Below the pieces are notes generated by a model. That model made no database searches. It had not been told where the DNA came from and saw only the letters and a list, made by a program, of their open reading frames with translations. A DNA stretch of 64,000 nt from NCBI GenBank assembly GCA_025526915.1, contig JAHLKH010000007.1:124001-188000 (forward strand), in the 5' to 3' direction. Position 1 is the first letter of the stretch, and every line of letters starts with the position of its first letter. The DNA comes from Entophlyctis helioformis. Taxonomy: Eukaryota; Chytridiomycota; Chytridiomycetes; Chytridiales; Chytriomycetaceae. Made by a program: the position numbers and the translations under genes. This document shows positions 42,786 to 56,742 of this stretch, piece by piece.

Positions 42786-44208
42786 GCATCCATGCAAGTG
42801 GCTTGGACCGCACGGCCCAGCCTGCAGCAACGGATGCCAGCGGACTCCATGTCTTGCAGCCAGTCGCACACAGTCACAATCGGTCGTCTTGCCCTTGTTC
42901 CAGGCTCCACGCAGTCAACTAACGCAATCCACGTCGGCCGTCGTCGCAGCACCGAAAGGAGGCGGCAGCGGTGGTGGCGGTGGGCCAATGGGCATGCGGC
43001 CGCCAGTGCCGATGCCTGGAGGTGCCCGCTCCCCACCCACGTCTCGCGCCAACGCTGCGTCGTCCGGATCTGGTGGATCCGAATCAGCCGCGGCTCCCCA
43101 GATGATGGGCAGCCTGTTTGCAGGCGGCATGCCCAAACTCAAGCCTGCTGGAGGTGCCCGCCCGGGCGGCGGCAGCAGCCCTGCCCCACCCATGCCGGCA
43201 GGTACGTCTGCCTGCGCTGCGCTGCGACGCTCGCGCTCTGCGTTCAACTGACCGGCGATCGATCGCCTGGCTGTCATGGAACGGCGTGAGCGACGACAGG
43301 CCCTCCTGCCCCTGCGCCACGCCAGTTTGGGCACAATCCGTCGGCGTCGGCTGCGTCCACGTCGTCCACCAACGGCCCTCCCACGCCAAGCAGGTTTGGC
43401 AATGGATCTGCGCCTGCGCCTCCCGACCCGCCTCAGCCGCCACCGCGCAGCAGTGCAACCAACCCGCCCCAGCCGCCGCCAACAGCGCCTAGAGCAGCTC
43501 CGCCGCCACCTGCGCGCACATCTCCTCCATCGCAGGTACCGTCTGCCCCGCGGCTCTGGCCCATTCACGTCCATGCACGGCCATGCACGGCCATGCACGG
43601 CCATGCACAGTCCACCTTCTGACGCTTTCTGTTGATGCCTCCCACAGCGCGCAGCAGATCAACCACCGGCACCAGCGGCGCGTCCGTTTGGATTGTCGTC
43701 GCAGCCGCCTCCCACAGCACCGCGCGCGACACCCGCGCCGCCAGCACCTGCGACCGCCCCCCGATTTCCGCCACAGCCGTCACCAGCACCGCCTGTGCCT
43801 CCCATGCGTGCAGGCCCGCCCACACCCTCGGCCAGCAGCACCAGCAATAACATCTCGCCGCGCTCGTCGGCCGGCGACGTCAACGGCGGCTTCCGTCCAC
43901 AGCCGCCCGTCGCGTTTGGCTCGGCCGCGTCGACGGCGACGGGCTACGGATCCCTCCGGCCGCCTGCCCAGGACATGTCCAGACGATCGTCAGACACGGC
44001 CGGCCCATCCACCGAGACGGACGGCAGATGGACGTTCCGCACGGACCTGCCTGCGCCGCGATTGTATCCGTCGGGCGATCCGGCACCTGCCTTTGCATCT
44101 GCGTCTGGACCGGGCAGCCTCAGAGCAAGCCGCGGCCGGCCGCCACCGCCGCCGCCGTCTCGGCCGTCGTCCAGCAAACGCCCGCCGCCGCCACCGCCGC
44201 CCAGATAG
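42281..44208 (+). CDS. Verprolin / WIP-type WH2 proline-rich actin regulator
   Basis: Binds G-actin through a WH2 motif and WASP through its C-terminus, regulating Arp2/3-driven actin patches. Exons: 42281-~42505, 42904-43201, 43300-43535 and 43648-44208, about 439 residues. It opens MAGPPPPPPPGPPPPPPPP, then WH2-like ALLKSIQKGTKLKKATTNDR at about 35-55, then long Pro/Ala/Gly-rich stretches, and near the C-terminus GRWTFRTDLPAPRLYPSG, which resembles the WASP-binding region of WIP/verprolin. It ends in polyPro (SKRPPPPPPPR). The exon 1 donor is uncertain: GTATGC at 42462 leaves the wrong phase, while GTCTGT at 42506 keeps the frame. Intron 1 holds an 8-mer TGTGTGAC repeat and (CCAG)n. The start codon lies ~75 bp from the inserted duplication, so its promoter may have been replaced. 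Confidence 0.8.
42507..42560 (+). repeat. (TGTGTGAC)n minisatellite in verprolin intron 1
   Basis: About five copies of the octamer GACTGTGT followed by GTGTGCCA variants. Confidence 0.85.
42751..42786 (+). repeat. (CCAG)n microsatellite in verprolin intron 1
   Basis: Eight or more CCAG tetranucleotides in tandem. CCAG/GGCA runs recur in other introns of the window (PEX3 intron 1, Cys-rich gene intron 1). Confidence 0.9.
43569..43612 (+). repeat. 10-bp tandem repeat CATGCACGGC in verprolin intron 3
   Basis: Four consecutive copies of CATGCACGGC, the last ending in CATGCACAG. Confidence 0.9.
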
Positions 44209-44435
44209 ACGCGGAGAGCAGCGAGTGCGCGTGTCTGCTGTTCTCGCTGTCTCTCGCTGTCTCTCGGTCACTCGCTCGCTCCCACGCCTGACCTCTTGCG
44301 TTGATTGTCTCTTCCCACCCGCTGCCACAATGAACCCCATCATCGTCATCGTCATTGAGTGGCATCTACAGCGCATCATCCATAATTAATTACACAAGTG
44401 TCTCATCGCATCCCGTCTCATCCCATCCCATCGCA

Positions 44436-46668
44436 TCACATCTCGGCAAGCGCCCGCATGTCCCGCTCGTACTCGCCGTCCTTGGGCATCCACGACATGA
44501 CCACGCGCTGCGTCTTGCCGTTGCGCAGCCGCTGCTCCATGACCGTCAACATGTTGACCTTGACGGCCGCCTCGAAGCGGAACAGGTTGCGCACCTTGCG
44601 CACCGTGTGGTGCCCGCGGATCTCGCTCAGCTCGCCGTCAAAGCGCGTGCGCGGCTTGGTGCGGTCGGCCTCGCGCCGCACCGCAAACGTGCCGTTGATG
44701 TTGATGTAGTGGTCCTCGCAGTAGAGCAGCGACTCGATCTCGATAAAGTTGTCGACGCCAATGGGCCGTGCGCACTCGGCGCAGCGCGAGTGGTCGCGGT
44801 GCCAGTGGCGGCCCAGAAGGAACACGGGCCGGCCGTCGGTGATGGGGTCCTCGCAGAAGGCGCAGTTGAACACGGGGGGCTGTTCCTTGGTCTGCAGCTC
44901 GGTCAGTGCCTCGTGGTGGCCGTGGTGGCCGTGGTGGCCGTGGTGGCCGTCCTGCGTCACATCGATCTTGCTGTCGACGGCGTGCATGGCCTTGGTCTGT
45001 GCAGCAGCTTGCTTCTCGCCCATGGACAGCTCAGACGCTCGCTGGCGGTCGACAAGCGTCGTGTTGGAGTCTGCGACCGACGAGCTTGGACGCGACAACG
45101 ACAAGTCGCTCTGCAAAGCCGAAAAGTCAAGAAGGTACTGCGAGTCGCGGAACGTGAGCGCATCGATCGTCTTGGCGGTCACGCTGTCGGCTGCGTCTGT
45201 GTCTGTGTCTGGCAGAGCAGCGACATCCTGCGACTCGCTGGCAATGGGCTCGACGGATCCAGGCGTGATGTAGTCAATGTCGGGTGATGCCGACTCGCCA
45301 GAGAGTGGCGATGGCGCGAGAGCACTCTTGGGCAGAACGCTGTGGCGAAGGGGAGAGCCAATGGGGCCGCTGGCGTGTGTGCTGCCTGCCGACAACTGCC
45401 GACGGCGAGCCGCAATCTCCTGCATCTTGTTGACAAGCGATGCCTTGGCGATCGTGGCGCTGTCTGCGGGGTCGACTGGGCCGGCAAGCTCGCCGTAGAA
45501 CGAGACAACGCGGCTGCGACGCATGCTGTTGTCTTTGCTGGGCTGGCGAGAGCGGCGACGAGACAAGGACGGCGATGTTGGCGTCGTGGCTTGCTCGTCA
45601 AACGCACTTGCGTTCCTGCTGGGGCTGCTGGCGACGGGCTGGCTGTCGCCGGGTGCATCGTGCTCCGTGGCGTCACTGTCGCCGCTGTCTGTGGCGTTCT
45701 CGTCGTTGCCGTCACTGTCATTGACCCACTCCTCTTCAAAGACCTCGATCTCGGTGACAACCGACATGCGCGGGCTGAGAATGGAGATGGTGCGCGACGA
45801 CCGAAGCTCGCTCAGCAGGTTGTCGAGGTTCATGAGCGTCGCACCTCGGCTGGACAGCGGCTCAGGGGTTGCAGCTGGAGACGGCCTGTTGATGGCAATC
45901 TCGGGCGGCGGCTGCGACACGGCCAGGGGTGCTTGTGCATGAGGAGGCGCAGTGCGTGCGCGAGATGCAGCGAGCGCCGTGACTGAAGGGACGGGGGAGG
46001 ACGAGGCACTCTGTGTCGCCTGCGGTGCGGCGTTGAGCAGGCCAGTCAAGAACGTGGGTTCTGGCTGGACGGGCACGGGCTGGACGGGCAGAGTGGCCTT
46101 GGGCGGTCTCTGATGTTGCTGCTGCTGCTGGTATTGTGGTTGTGGCTGCTGCTGGGGCTGCTGCTGCTGGGGCTGGGGCTGGACCCGGTATGGGTCCAAC
46201 GTGCGCATCGGCGGTTGCTGAGATGCATGTGCGGCTGACGGTGCGGCTGTCGGTGCCGGTGCAGATGGCTGCTGTGCAAGCGCAGGACGTGACTGTGCAG
46301 ATGAAGGCGCAGATGAAGGCGCAGATGAGGGTGCCGCAGCGCCTGGGCCAAGACGCGTCGATTGCGGGGGTTGGCGGGCATGGTGGCCCGGCTGGGCAGC
46401 GTGTGAAGGTGCATGCGTTGACGGCTGAGGCGTAGAGGGGCGGGCTGTGCTACTGTTGCTGTTGCTGTTGCTGTTTGTGTTGCTGGCGTAGGCGGCGGCG
46501 TAGGCACTGGGCTCTGGAGCAGGAGGCTTCTGGGCTCGTGCGGCATCGACGCCACCTCTCGAGCTGCTCGAGCTGCTGGAGTAGCTGGAGTAGCTGGAGC
46601 TGCTCATGTGGGCACTGCTGCTGTTGACACTGTTGATGTGGGCGGGCGGCGGCGGGCGGCGGTCTGTG

Positions 46669-46704
<36 letters not shown>

Positions 46705-47350
46705 GCAGAGGGCATCGCACGGTAGTCTTGCTGGGGACTGAACGGCGTCCGCCCTGCACCACGCCAGTGTTAGTCACCGACACGGCATCGCCGCAATGGA
46801 ACCTGAAACAGCCGTGAGGCGTTCACTTGCCTGCGGCAGACTGCGGCGACGGTGCAATCGGCGGCAGCGGCGAGGCGGCCGGCGGCCGATTGAACGGCTT
46901 CTGCTGCGGCGACGCCGTCGGCTGCGGGGGCAGCTGCTTGTCTTGCGCCGGCTGGCTGTAGGCACCCGCTGGAGCTGGAGCCGCATAGTACGACGACGGC
47001 TGGATGGCGCTGTTGCTCTGCGGCGGCTGCTGCTGTCTGTGGTCGTTGTATCTGCCCCTGTTGTTGTCGTTGAAACCAGCTGGTGGCGGCCGTTGCAGGA
47101 GCGGCGGCTGCTGAGAGGACAGAGGTGCCATGGCCATGGCTGGCTGCTGCGGCACGGCTGCAAGCGGCTGGCGCAGTTGCTGCAGCTGGCGCTGCACTTC
47201 GCTCATGTGGCTGTCGCTGTTGCCGCCGTCGACCTTGAACTCGTATTGCGGCGTCTGCATGCGCTGCTGCTGCTGCAATTGCTGCACAGACGGCGGCGGC
47301 GGGCGGCTCTTGATGGCTGCTTGGCCCTGACCGCCAGGCGCTTCGGCCAT
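44436..47350 (-). CDS. Single-LIM-domain protein with long Gln/Ser/Pro-rich N-terminus
   Basis: Two exons, 47350-46831 and 46753-44436, joined by a GC-AG intron (donor GCAAGT), give 945 residues. Residues 1-~800 are low complexity: polyQ (11-15 Gln near the start of exon 2), Ser/Pro/Ala runs, an acidic Asp/Ser stretch (NDSDGNDENATDSGDSDATE) and four HHG units encoded by (GGCCGTGGT)n. The LIM domain lies near the C-terminus, about 804-855: CAFC, then HSRC, CAEC and YCEDH supply the expected zinc ligands. It is followed by ~90 conserved-looking residues (GHHTVRKVRNLFRFEAAVKV, RVVMSWMPKDGEYERDM). LIM proteins of this layout link actin or Rho signalling (family knowledge); placement beside verprolin fits but does not prove an actin role. 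Confidence 0.75.
44913..44952 (+). repeat. (GGCCGTGGT)n coding repeat, HHG tandem in LIM protein
   Basis: Four 9-bp units on the + strand, coding His-His-Gly repeats on the minus strand. Confidence 0.9.
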
Positions 47351-47498
47351 GCGCAGAGCTGATTGTCGTGCACGGCAGTAGCTGGCTGTGTGAGTCTCTG
47401 TCGGCCACGGCACAGTCCACCGCTTCAACTCACTGGAACTCGAGCAGCCCATGTGGTATTCGTATTTTTGGGAAACGTTGCCGTACAATTTTGCAACA

Positions 47499-50400
47499 AT
47501 GACGCGCACGGTGCTTCTTGTCATCGCACACACGGTCGTTGCGTTTGCGGCATCTGCCCAAGCCCAAACATCATCCAGCAGCAGCAGCAGCGGCAGCAGC
47601 AGCAGCATCAGAAGCAGCAGCGCTACAAGCACCGTCGCGTCTTCGACACTCACAGCACCGCTGTCCGCGTCAAGTGTCTCGTCCATCAGCAACTATCCAT
47701 TTTCCACGGTCAATGTAGCTACATCGGTCGCTGCCCAGAATGTGACAACAGCTACGCGAGCGACTATAACGGGGCCACCTTTGACTGTCTTTTCTACAGC
47801 CGCAACAACTATTGCTTTCACCGCTGCGACCACTCGGACGACTTCTGCAGCGGTGGCAACGAGTACTGTGCTTGCTACGGCGACGGCGAGCGCGAGCGCG
47901 TTGCCATCCGCTTCGAATGCAGCAACCACTGCGAGCGCGTCAACAACGCGTTCTTCCTCGATTTCGACTTCAGCAGCACTGACTGTCGCTCCATCTCCAT
48001 CGCCGACGGCCGTGCCCTCAAACTGCACTATTCCGGGCCAGTTCTACCAGTGCGGAACCTGCACGTTTGTCACCTTGGCAGACTGCCGTGGCACTTGCCC
48101 CTCGTCCTCAACAACGTCATCGTCATGGTACGTCAGGGACTGCTCCGGAGCGTGCGTTCCCCAGAGCGTGGCGGCCGTCATCGACCAATGCGGCATCTGC
48201 GGCGGGACTGGATCGTCGTGCCTCGATTGCAACGGCGTTGCCAACGGCACCAGTGTGCGCGACGGCTGTGGCGTCTGCGGCGGGGCTGGAGAATGCAACT
48301 TTTCGTTCAAGGCTATGGCGCCGCTGGTTGTGCCCAATACGGGTGCAGCCATGGTCGATGTCTTTGGCACTGGCTTTGATATTCTGACGGCTGCCGTGTA
48401 CACATCCGCTGAATCGACGCTCCAAGTACTCGTCAATGGAGCGCTTGTGCCATTCTCGCGAATCGTGTCGTCGACCACGTCGGGCATCAGGTTCATCATG
48501 CCCGCCGTCAGCATCCCAGCATCGGCCACCAGCACTGCCGCTGTCGTGTCGCTGTACCTGCCGCTGTCGCGCACCACAATCAACGACACTCTCACTGTCT
48601 ATGCATCACAAGTAGCCAACAGCACAACATCAACACGCCTGTATCGCAACAGAGATTCCGACCTGTACATGCAGATCTCTCGTCTCCTTGCATGGCCCCT
48701 TCCAGTGACTGTGGCTCCGATCCGTCCGCCCGTGTGCCAGTTTGGCACGATTTCAGGCATCTTGACATCGTCGGTCTCGCTCTTTGGCAACAGCACTCTT
48801 GTGTGTCGCGTGCCATCGTTCCCAACAAGCCAGCCTGTCACGTGGGGCATGATTCTCGAACAACCTGTCCAGGACGGTTACTCGAACAAGACATCACTGC
48901 TCTATCGCCAAGACCTCTTTGTCCCATATGCATCCAGCGTCTCGGCAGTCGGCCAGATTGATGTTTATGCCCCTGCACCGTCTGTGTCATATGCGCGATT
49001 CGATAACACAGGCGACAGTATCCTGGTGGCGTTCGCTGTTCCCATCGCTGCTCGTGTGCAGGGCAGTGCGCTAGCAACGGGCACATCGGTATCGGTCGGC
49101 CTATCGTCGTTTGCCACGGTCAACTTGTGGATCCCGCAGCCATGCTCAGTCGTCTTTGTCACCAACAGCGCCACAAGCGGTGCAGCCAACTTGACGCGGG
49201 CAGGCGTCGCTTCGGACTGCTCGCTCATCTTGACAGACGCTTCAACGCTCAAGATATCAGTCTCGTCTGCAGCGACACTGTCGACGGTTGGCGACGCGTA
49301 CTCGCTTCCCATCACTCTGCCGCGTATTGGGTCGACGCTCGCCGTGCTTCCAAACACGCTGTATGCGGCGTCCGAGGCTTACGCCGATCCATTCCAGGGC
49401 AGCATTGTGATCGGCCCGCCTCTGTCGCCTCTCAGGCCCACACTCGTTGTCCGAGCTCCGCCTTCAATCGGCAACTGCGACAACCTCGTGTTTGATCTGT
49501 CGCAAGTATCCAATGCAGGCGGCCGGCCGTTTGCTGCCATTTCGGTGGCATTCACATCAACAGTCACGACGCTGCGCGACCCCATTCTGACCGCCAACTT
49601 ACAGACGCTTGCACAGACGCTCCTGACTGGCCAGTACTTGCTCACTGTCCCGGCATCCTGGCTCACTGCCCGCACATACACGTTCACGTTCACGCTGTCC
49701 AACTTTCTTGGCGGCTCGGCGACCAAGACTGTGCAGGTGATCAAGACGAGCACGAGCGACACCCCGCTCTTGTCGCTGAGCGGTCCATCTGGGCCGTCAT
49801 CTGCAGGTCGCGCCATTGATCTGTCGGCGCAGGTCGTGCTGCCAGCATCGTGCAATGCCAGTTTGCAGACCGGAAGCTCCCGCACAAACTCGTCGTGGTT
49901 CTACGCTTGGCGGTATGTGTCGGGTGGCCCACTGGGATTCAACGGCACGGCTTCGCTCTCGTCCATCTTGTCGTCGGCCAGACTGGTGCTCTCTATTCCG
50001 CCGTTCTCACTGTCGCCTGGCATCAGCAACTACACATTCGCGTTTTCGGCCTCCAACCCATCGCCAGGTGGTGGCCTGGGCCCAGTGATGACCAGCGGCA
50101 CGATTGTGATTGCAACTGCGGCAGACGTGCTGTGGGTGTCGGCCGGGCCAAACTTTGCTGCATCGGCCGATCGATCGCTGGTGCTGTCGGCCAGCTTTGG
50201 CAGCGATAGCTATGCGGTCCCGCTATCTGCGAGCGTGCCGCTGTCGTTCCAGTGGGCATGCCTACAGGCTGTGTCTCTGGATCCGTGTGTTGACCGCCGC
50301 ACAAACCGGACGCTTGTGCTGGCGTCCACAGCAGCCGTCAATGTGACCGGCCAGCTATCTCCTGGCGTGTACGCATTCACTGCAACGGTCATCAACACGG

Positions 50401-53400
50401 CCACTGATCCTATGCAGTGTCCAATCCAAGTAAGCGCACACGTGGCTTGCCGTGCATGCTGGCCAAGCCGGAACACTGACATGCGCAATCAACAGCGACC
50501 GTCACGGTTCAGGCGGCTGTGGTCCCACGCGTGTTCATGCACGCAAGCACGCTGTCGCCATCCGCCTACCAGCCAGAGTTCTACATCCAGGCATCCTACG
50601 ACCCTGCGACCGTCACGCCGTCTCTCACGCCACTCGCCAACATCCTCTTCTACTTTAGCTCCATCGCCCTCTGTGGCAGCTCCGGCATCGCATACTCGAC
50701 CATCGATCTTGCCAGCCCGGCCAACGTCCTCACGTCGTACGAGTCGTCCACGCTCAAGTTTGCGCCAGGCGTGCTGGTCCCTGGCGCGCGCTACTGCATC
50801 CAATCAACGGTTGTGGACAACGGTGCCAGGGCGATCGGATCTGCGCAACTGGCGTTTACTGTGCGCCAAGGACCGCGCGCCGGCCAGTGTGCGCTGACAT
50901 CTGGGTCGTCGTCCGGCACCGAGCTGTCGACGCTCTTTGCCGTGTCTTGCCAGGGGTGGATCACAGAGTCGGACGCGTACCCAATCCTCTATGAATTCCA
51001 GATCCAGAGCGCGGACGGCTCGTGGTCGGCGCTGGCACCTGCATCCACATCGCCTTTACTGCAGACGGTGTTTCTTGCAGGAACATACGCCATGCGTGTC
51101 GTGCTGAGCGATGCCAAGCTGTCGCGACAGACATGGACACAAGTGCCGTCAATCTCCGTCTCGGCCGCAGCTGCACCAAGCAAGCGGTCAGTGCAGAGAC
51201 TGGCCCAGCGGCTGTGGAAACGCCAGTCAGCCTCGGCGATATCGACTGCACAGGCGTATTTTGACACGGTGGTGACGGGGTACCTGGTGACGGACGGCGA
51301 TGCGCGGCGTGCTCTGACATCATCGGCTTTGCTGCTGGATATCTTGTACGCAGTCTTGCCGGCCCAGTCGGCAGCACTGCGATCCAGCCTGCTTGGGCTG
51401 GTGACGACCGTGTTGCAGTCTGGATCTATTCCTCTTGACACGGTGTCTTGGGGTCCATTTGTCGCCAACTACCTGTTCCGTCTCATCCATGCTGCGCCAG
51501 GCGGGTTCGCGTCACCAGCTGACCAGACACGTGTGGTGAATGCCTTGGACGCGTTTGTGAGTCGATCGACGTTTGGGTCAGGGTGCCTGATTCCTCGGTC
51601 AACAGCTGCGTCGCTCTATGCCGTGCTCAGCCATGGCGCATTAGCAAGCTCGCGTGCGGCTGGAACGGTGAACGCGTCGCCATTGCTCACGCCGTCATTC
51701 GTGGCAGCACTTCTAGGACGTATCGACTCGTGTTTGTTTGCGACCATGGTTTGCGGCGAGTCGCCACTTCTCGTCAGAAGCACCGACTTGAACCGCACTA
51801 TTGGCACAACCGAAGCCGATGCCGAGCCGCCGTCCGTGTATTGCGCTGCAGATGACTATGGTGGGTTCAATGTCCCTTGGCCGCTCGACTCGACCGGCGG
51901 TCGGTACTCGACGTACACGACGACGTCTGGGTCTGTCGCATCTGCGAGCGGGTGTTTCCAGTACACATGCGGATCCATGACGAGTGTCCAGACATCTGCG
52001 CTGGTGCCTTCGAGCGGCGATATCGGGACGACGGACACGCTCCAAGTGTCTGGCACAGCGTTCTTTGAGCTCGCCTTTCGCGACGCCAGCACGGGCGGCG
52101 TGCTTGCCGTCAACACGTCGCTCGTCAATCGCGGACCGATCCCCGCCCTCAATGACATCACGTTCACCATGCCGTTCGACCCGTCGTTCAAGGCAGCTGT
52201 AGTGTCACGGTCGCTCGATCCGCGATGCGCGTACATTGATCCAGCGACCGCCAAACTGTCGTCACTCGGCTGCTCGTTTGTGTCGTCGACATCCACGAGC
52301 ATCTCGTGCCGGTGCACGTCTCTCAAGAGCTTTGTGCCTGCAGGCGTGCCAGTCAACGCGACACCGTCGGATATCCCTGACCCAACCGTCAACGTCCAGC
52401 CCGCGGGCCAAGCGTTCACGCAAACAGTCGGATTCATCGCACTCATTGCCGTGGTATGCGTGGTGGCGGTTCTCGGCGCAGGGACCCTTGCTGTGCTTCG
52501 CATTCGTCGCAAGAAACGGGTCGACTACATCACCAATCTGCGGAAAATGGACGAGATTATCCAGCGGACGGACCTCGAGGTCGCTGGCCCAGGCCGTGCG
52601 TCTCGAGCTGTCCAAAATCCAGAGACTTCGGAGGATACGTACGATCAGGACGGCCGCGACATGTATGGCGACGAAGCGGGCGATGAGATTCCGCCGCTTG
52701 CCGCTGTTGAGCAGGACGAGGTTGTGAGAATGTCTCGCAGCGGGCGGCTGGTGCCTGCCTCGGGCGCTGGACGCGACGCTGTGCGTAGATGCCTCGAAGA
52801 CCTGGTGGTTGCATTTGACAATCCAAGCAACATTGCTGGTGTTGGACGTGCCAGCATTGCTGGCGATCCAGGGCTGCGGTTGTCCAAGCAGCAAGTTCTC
52901 TCGCATCTGTCATACGCCATCTCACGGGTGGAGCGGGTAAGCTGATGCCTGCCATGCATCGTGGCATGTATCGGTGAGATCGTGTGCAGAGGCTGACACT
53001 GGCGAGGATGCACAATCCCTGTAGGGCGAGGACACGCTTGAGATTGATCGCAACATGGCACTGCTAGGCAACCTTGGGCCGCTGCAAATGGCTGACTGCA
53101 TCGGACTGGACGTGTGCTACCTGAACATGCTGTCCATGCTCGAGGCCACCAACGATCCAAAGTACACGCCACCGCGCACACTAGCCCAGTTTGTGCAGGA
53201 AGGGCAGCTCGGTGCGTCGTCAAAACTCATTGCAGATTGGTCATGCCCAAACTGACCCATACAACCCTGCATGATTGCGTGCGCAGGCGTCAAGAGCAAG
53301 CTTGGATTCTACGACTACACGTCCATGGATATAGACGTGCACAACGGATTCACCACGCAACAGATTGTCGACAATCTGATGCTCGCGTATGACGGGGCAG

Positions 53401-53821
53401 TGCCGCAGACGGACATGGGTCCTGGATCTCCTGCCATCGTCTACTTTTCAGATTCACCGGACCAGCAGCAGCAACAGCAGCAGCAGCAACAGCAAGATCA
53501 GCCGCAAGGGATTCGATCAACTCTCAACAGCCGCAACAGCCACGGCAGTCGATTGCCCAGCCGCGTCAATCTGTCAGACGGTTGCCAGCGACACCAATAG
53601 GGTCATCGCCAGTCCGATCGTCGGTCGCGCAGAATGCACAGCAACAGCGGCAGCCAGTGCACCATCCAGGAGTCTCGGTCGGCAGCGTCATGGCCTCTGC
53701 AGCAGCAGCATCGTTGCCAACAGGCACCGTCACCATCACGCAGGCCGATATCGATGAGATGGCGCTGTTGCTGGATCGGCAGGCAGCAGCACTTGATCGC
53801 GAGCGCCAATGGCGGATGTGA
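47499..53821 (+). CDS. REJ/GPS-like single-pass membrane protein with 3-hydroxyacyl-CoA-dehydrogenase-like cytosolic tail
   Basis: Exons 47499-50429, 50496-52936, 53025-53211 and 53287-53821, ~2,030 residues. Signal peptide MTRTVLLVIAHTVVAFAASA, a Ser/Thr-rich mucin-like stretch, CGxCGG repeats (DQCGICGGTGSSCLDCNG), an IPT-like part, and REJ-like extracellular sequence with many N-glycosylation sequons. A GPS-like motif (SCRCTSLKSF) sits ahead of one TM (FIALIAVVCVVAVLGAGTLA) and a basic stop (RIRRKKR). The cytosolic tail carries a region matching the C-terminal domain of hydroxyacyl-CoA dehydrogenases (GPLQMADCIGLDVCYLNML, FVQEGQLG, KLGFYDY), then polyQ. One base is missing at the exon 2 start (CGACC for GCGACC) and another in the CAG repeat (~53480), after which the frame ends ERQWRM at 53821. 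Cleavage at the GPS is doubtful, because the HL-T core is absent. Confidence 0.72.
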
Positions 53822-53925
53822 TCGGACAGTGGCCCATGCAGGCCGTCCAGATGCCGTCGAGCATTGGCTGATTAATGAACGTTATCTCACCTTGACGTCA
53901 ACCATCGCGATCGTCCATCTCCGCA

Positions 53926-55320
<1,395 letters not shown>

Positions 55321-55365
55321 ATGAATGGATGTGGCGCCCTGCCTTTCCCACGAATCCACCAAACG

Positions 55366-56723
55366 ATGCTTGCAGCCTGCCCCCGTCTTCTCGCCACGTC
55401 TGCCGTCCGTCGCTCGGCCCTGTCGGCCATGAGCGTGCGCACGTTTGCCGCCTCTGCCGCAGCTGCCCGCAGCGCCAGCGACATCAAGACCATTGGAGTC
55501 ATTGGCGCCGGCCAGATGGGCATTGGCATTGCGCACGTTGCTGCGCACGTTGCCAAGACGCAGGTCATTGTTCTCGACTCGAACCAGCAGCAGGTCGAGA
55601 AGGGCCTCAAGTTCATTGGTGAGCAGCATGCGGCATGCGGCATGCTAGCTGGCGTGCAGGAGCAGACGGCTTGCCTGCCAGCTGGAACAGCCGCAACAGG
55701 GCAGGTGGCAGAGAAGAGAGCGCCGGCTGACGCTTGTCCAACCGACAGACTTGCTGCTGCAGAAGGACGTCCTCAAGGGCAAGATCACCGAGGAGGAGCG
55801 CGCGCAGACCAAGAGCCGTGTGCGCTCGACGTCGTCCATCAAGGACTTTGGCGACGTTGACTTTGTCATTGAGGTGCGCTTGTCTGTGTGATGGTGTCTG
55901 CACGGCTGTCTGCCTGTCTGCCTGCATGCCTGTCTGCATGCCATCAGGCGATGCGTGAATGGCCCGGCTGGTCACGCTCGGCCAAGGCATCGTCAGCTGA
56001 CATGCGCTGCCGCACCGCATTCTTCCGATGCAACGAACATCCACGCCAACAGGCGGTCAGCGAGAACCCGAGCCTCAAGCGCGAGCTGTTCATGAACCTG
56101 GACGAGATCACGCCCAAGCATGCGATCCTTGCGTCCAACACATCGTCCATCTCGATCACCAAGATTGCTGCTGCCACCAGCCGTCCTGAAAAGGTCAGCC
56201 AGTCTGTTGTTGCCGCGACCAAGAAACACGATCTGATCTGTCCCTGTGCATGCATGCATGCATGCGACAGGTCATTGGCATGCACTTTATGAACCCGGTG
56301 CCCGTGATGAAGCTGGTCGAGATCATCCCCGGCCTGGCCACGTCGCCCGAGACGCTGGCTCTCACGCTGGCGCTGTCGGCGCAGATGGGCAAGACCACGA
56401 CGCAGTCGGCCGATGTCCCGGGTTTCATTGCCAACCGCATTCTCATGCCGTACATCAACGAGGCCATCTACGTGCTGCAGGAGGGCATCGCGACGCGCGA
56501 GGACATTGACACCACCATGAAGCTCGGCACCAACACGCCCATGGGCCCGCTGACGCTCGGCGACTTTATCGGTCTGGACACGTGTCTGGCCATCATGAGA
56601 GTGCTGCACACCCAGCTGGGCGACGACAAGTACCGCCCGGCGCCCCTGCTCATCAAGTATGTCGACGCCGGCTGGCTCGGCAAGAAGTCTGGCCGTGGCT
56701 TCTACGAGTACGCCAAGAAATGA
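55366..56723 (+). CDS. Mitochondrial 3-hydroxyacyl-/3-hydroxybutyryl-CoA dehydrogenase
   Basis: NAD-dependent oxidation of 3-hydroxyacyl-CoA in beta-oxidation. Four exons, 55366-55618, 55749-55873, 56053-56193 and 56271-56723, give 323 residues. The presequence [20 protein letters not shown] indicates mitochondrial import. The Rossmann loop is [18 protein letters not shown], then [36 protein letters not shown] (Ser-Asn-Thr-Ser substrate motif), [20 protein letters not shown] (catalytic His-Asn-Pro) and C-terminal [52 protein letters not shown]. Intron 3 ends in a (GCAT)n run just before the acceptor, and its donor is GTCAGC. AATAAA at 56737-56742. The C-terminal domain is the closest match in the window to the tail of the REJ-like protein. 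Confidence 0.93.
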
Positions 56724-56736
56724 GACCGGCGGGTGG

Positions 56737-56742
56737 AATAAA
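56737..56742 (+). promoter_or_regulatory. Putative AATAAA polyadenylation signal
   Basis: AATAAA 14 nt after the hydroxyacyl-CoA dehydrogenase stop codon. Confidence 0.55.

Noticed and set aside
44355..45287. 310-residue plus-strand frame over the LIM gene
   Set aside because: Antisense to an exon with a clear LIM domain; its composition (Val/Ala/Arg/His-rich) is that of a mirror frame.
53055..53255. Separate small gene encoding only the dehydrogenase-like domain
   Set aside because: No independent start with a full domain; the preceding exon ends SYAISRVER at a GTAAGC donor and completes the domain in frame, so it belongs to the REJ-like gene.
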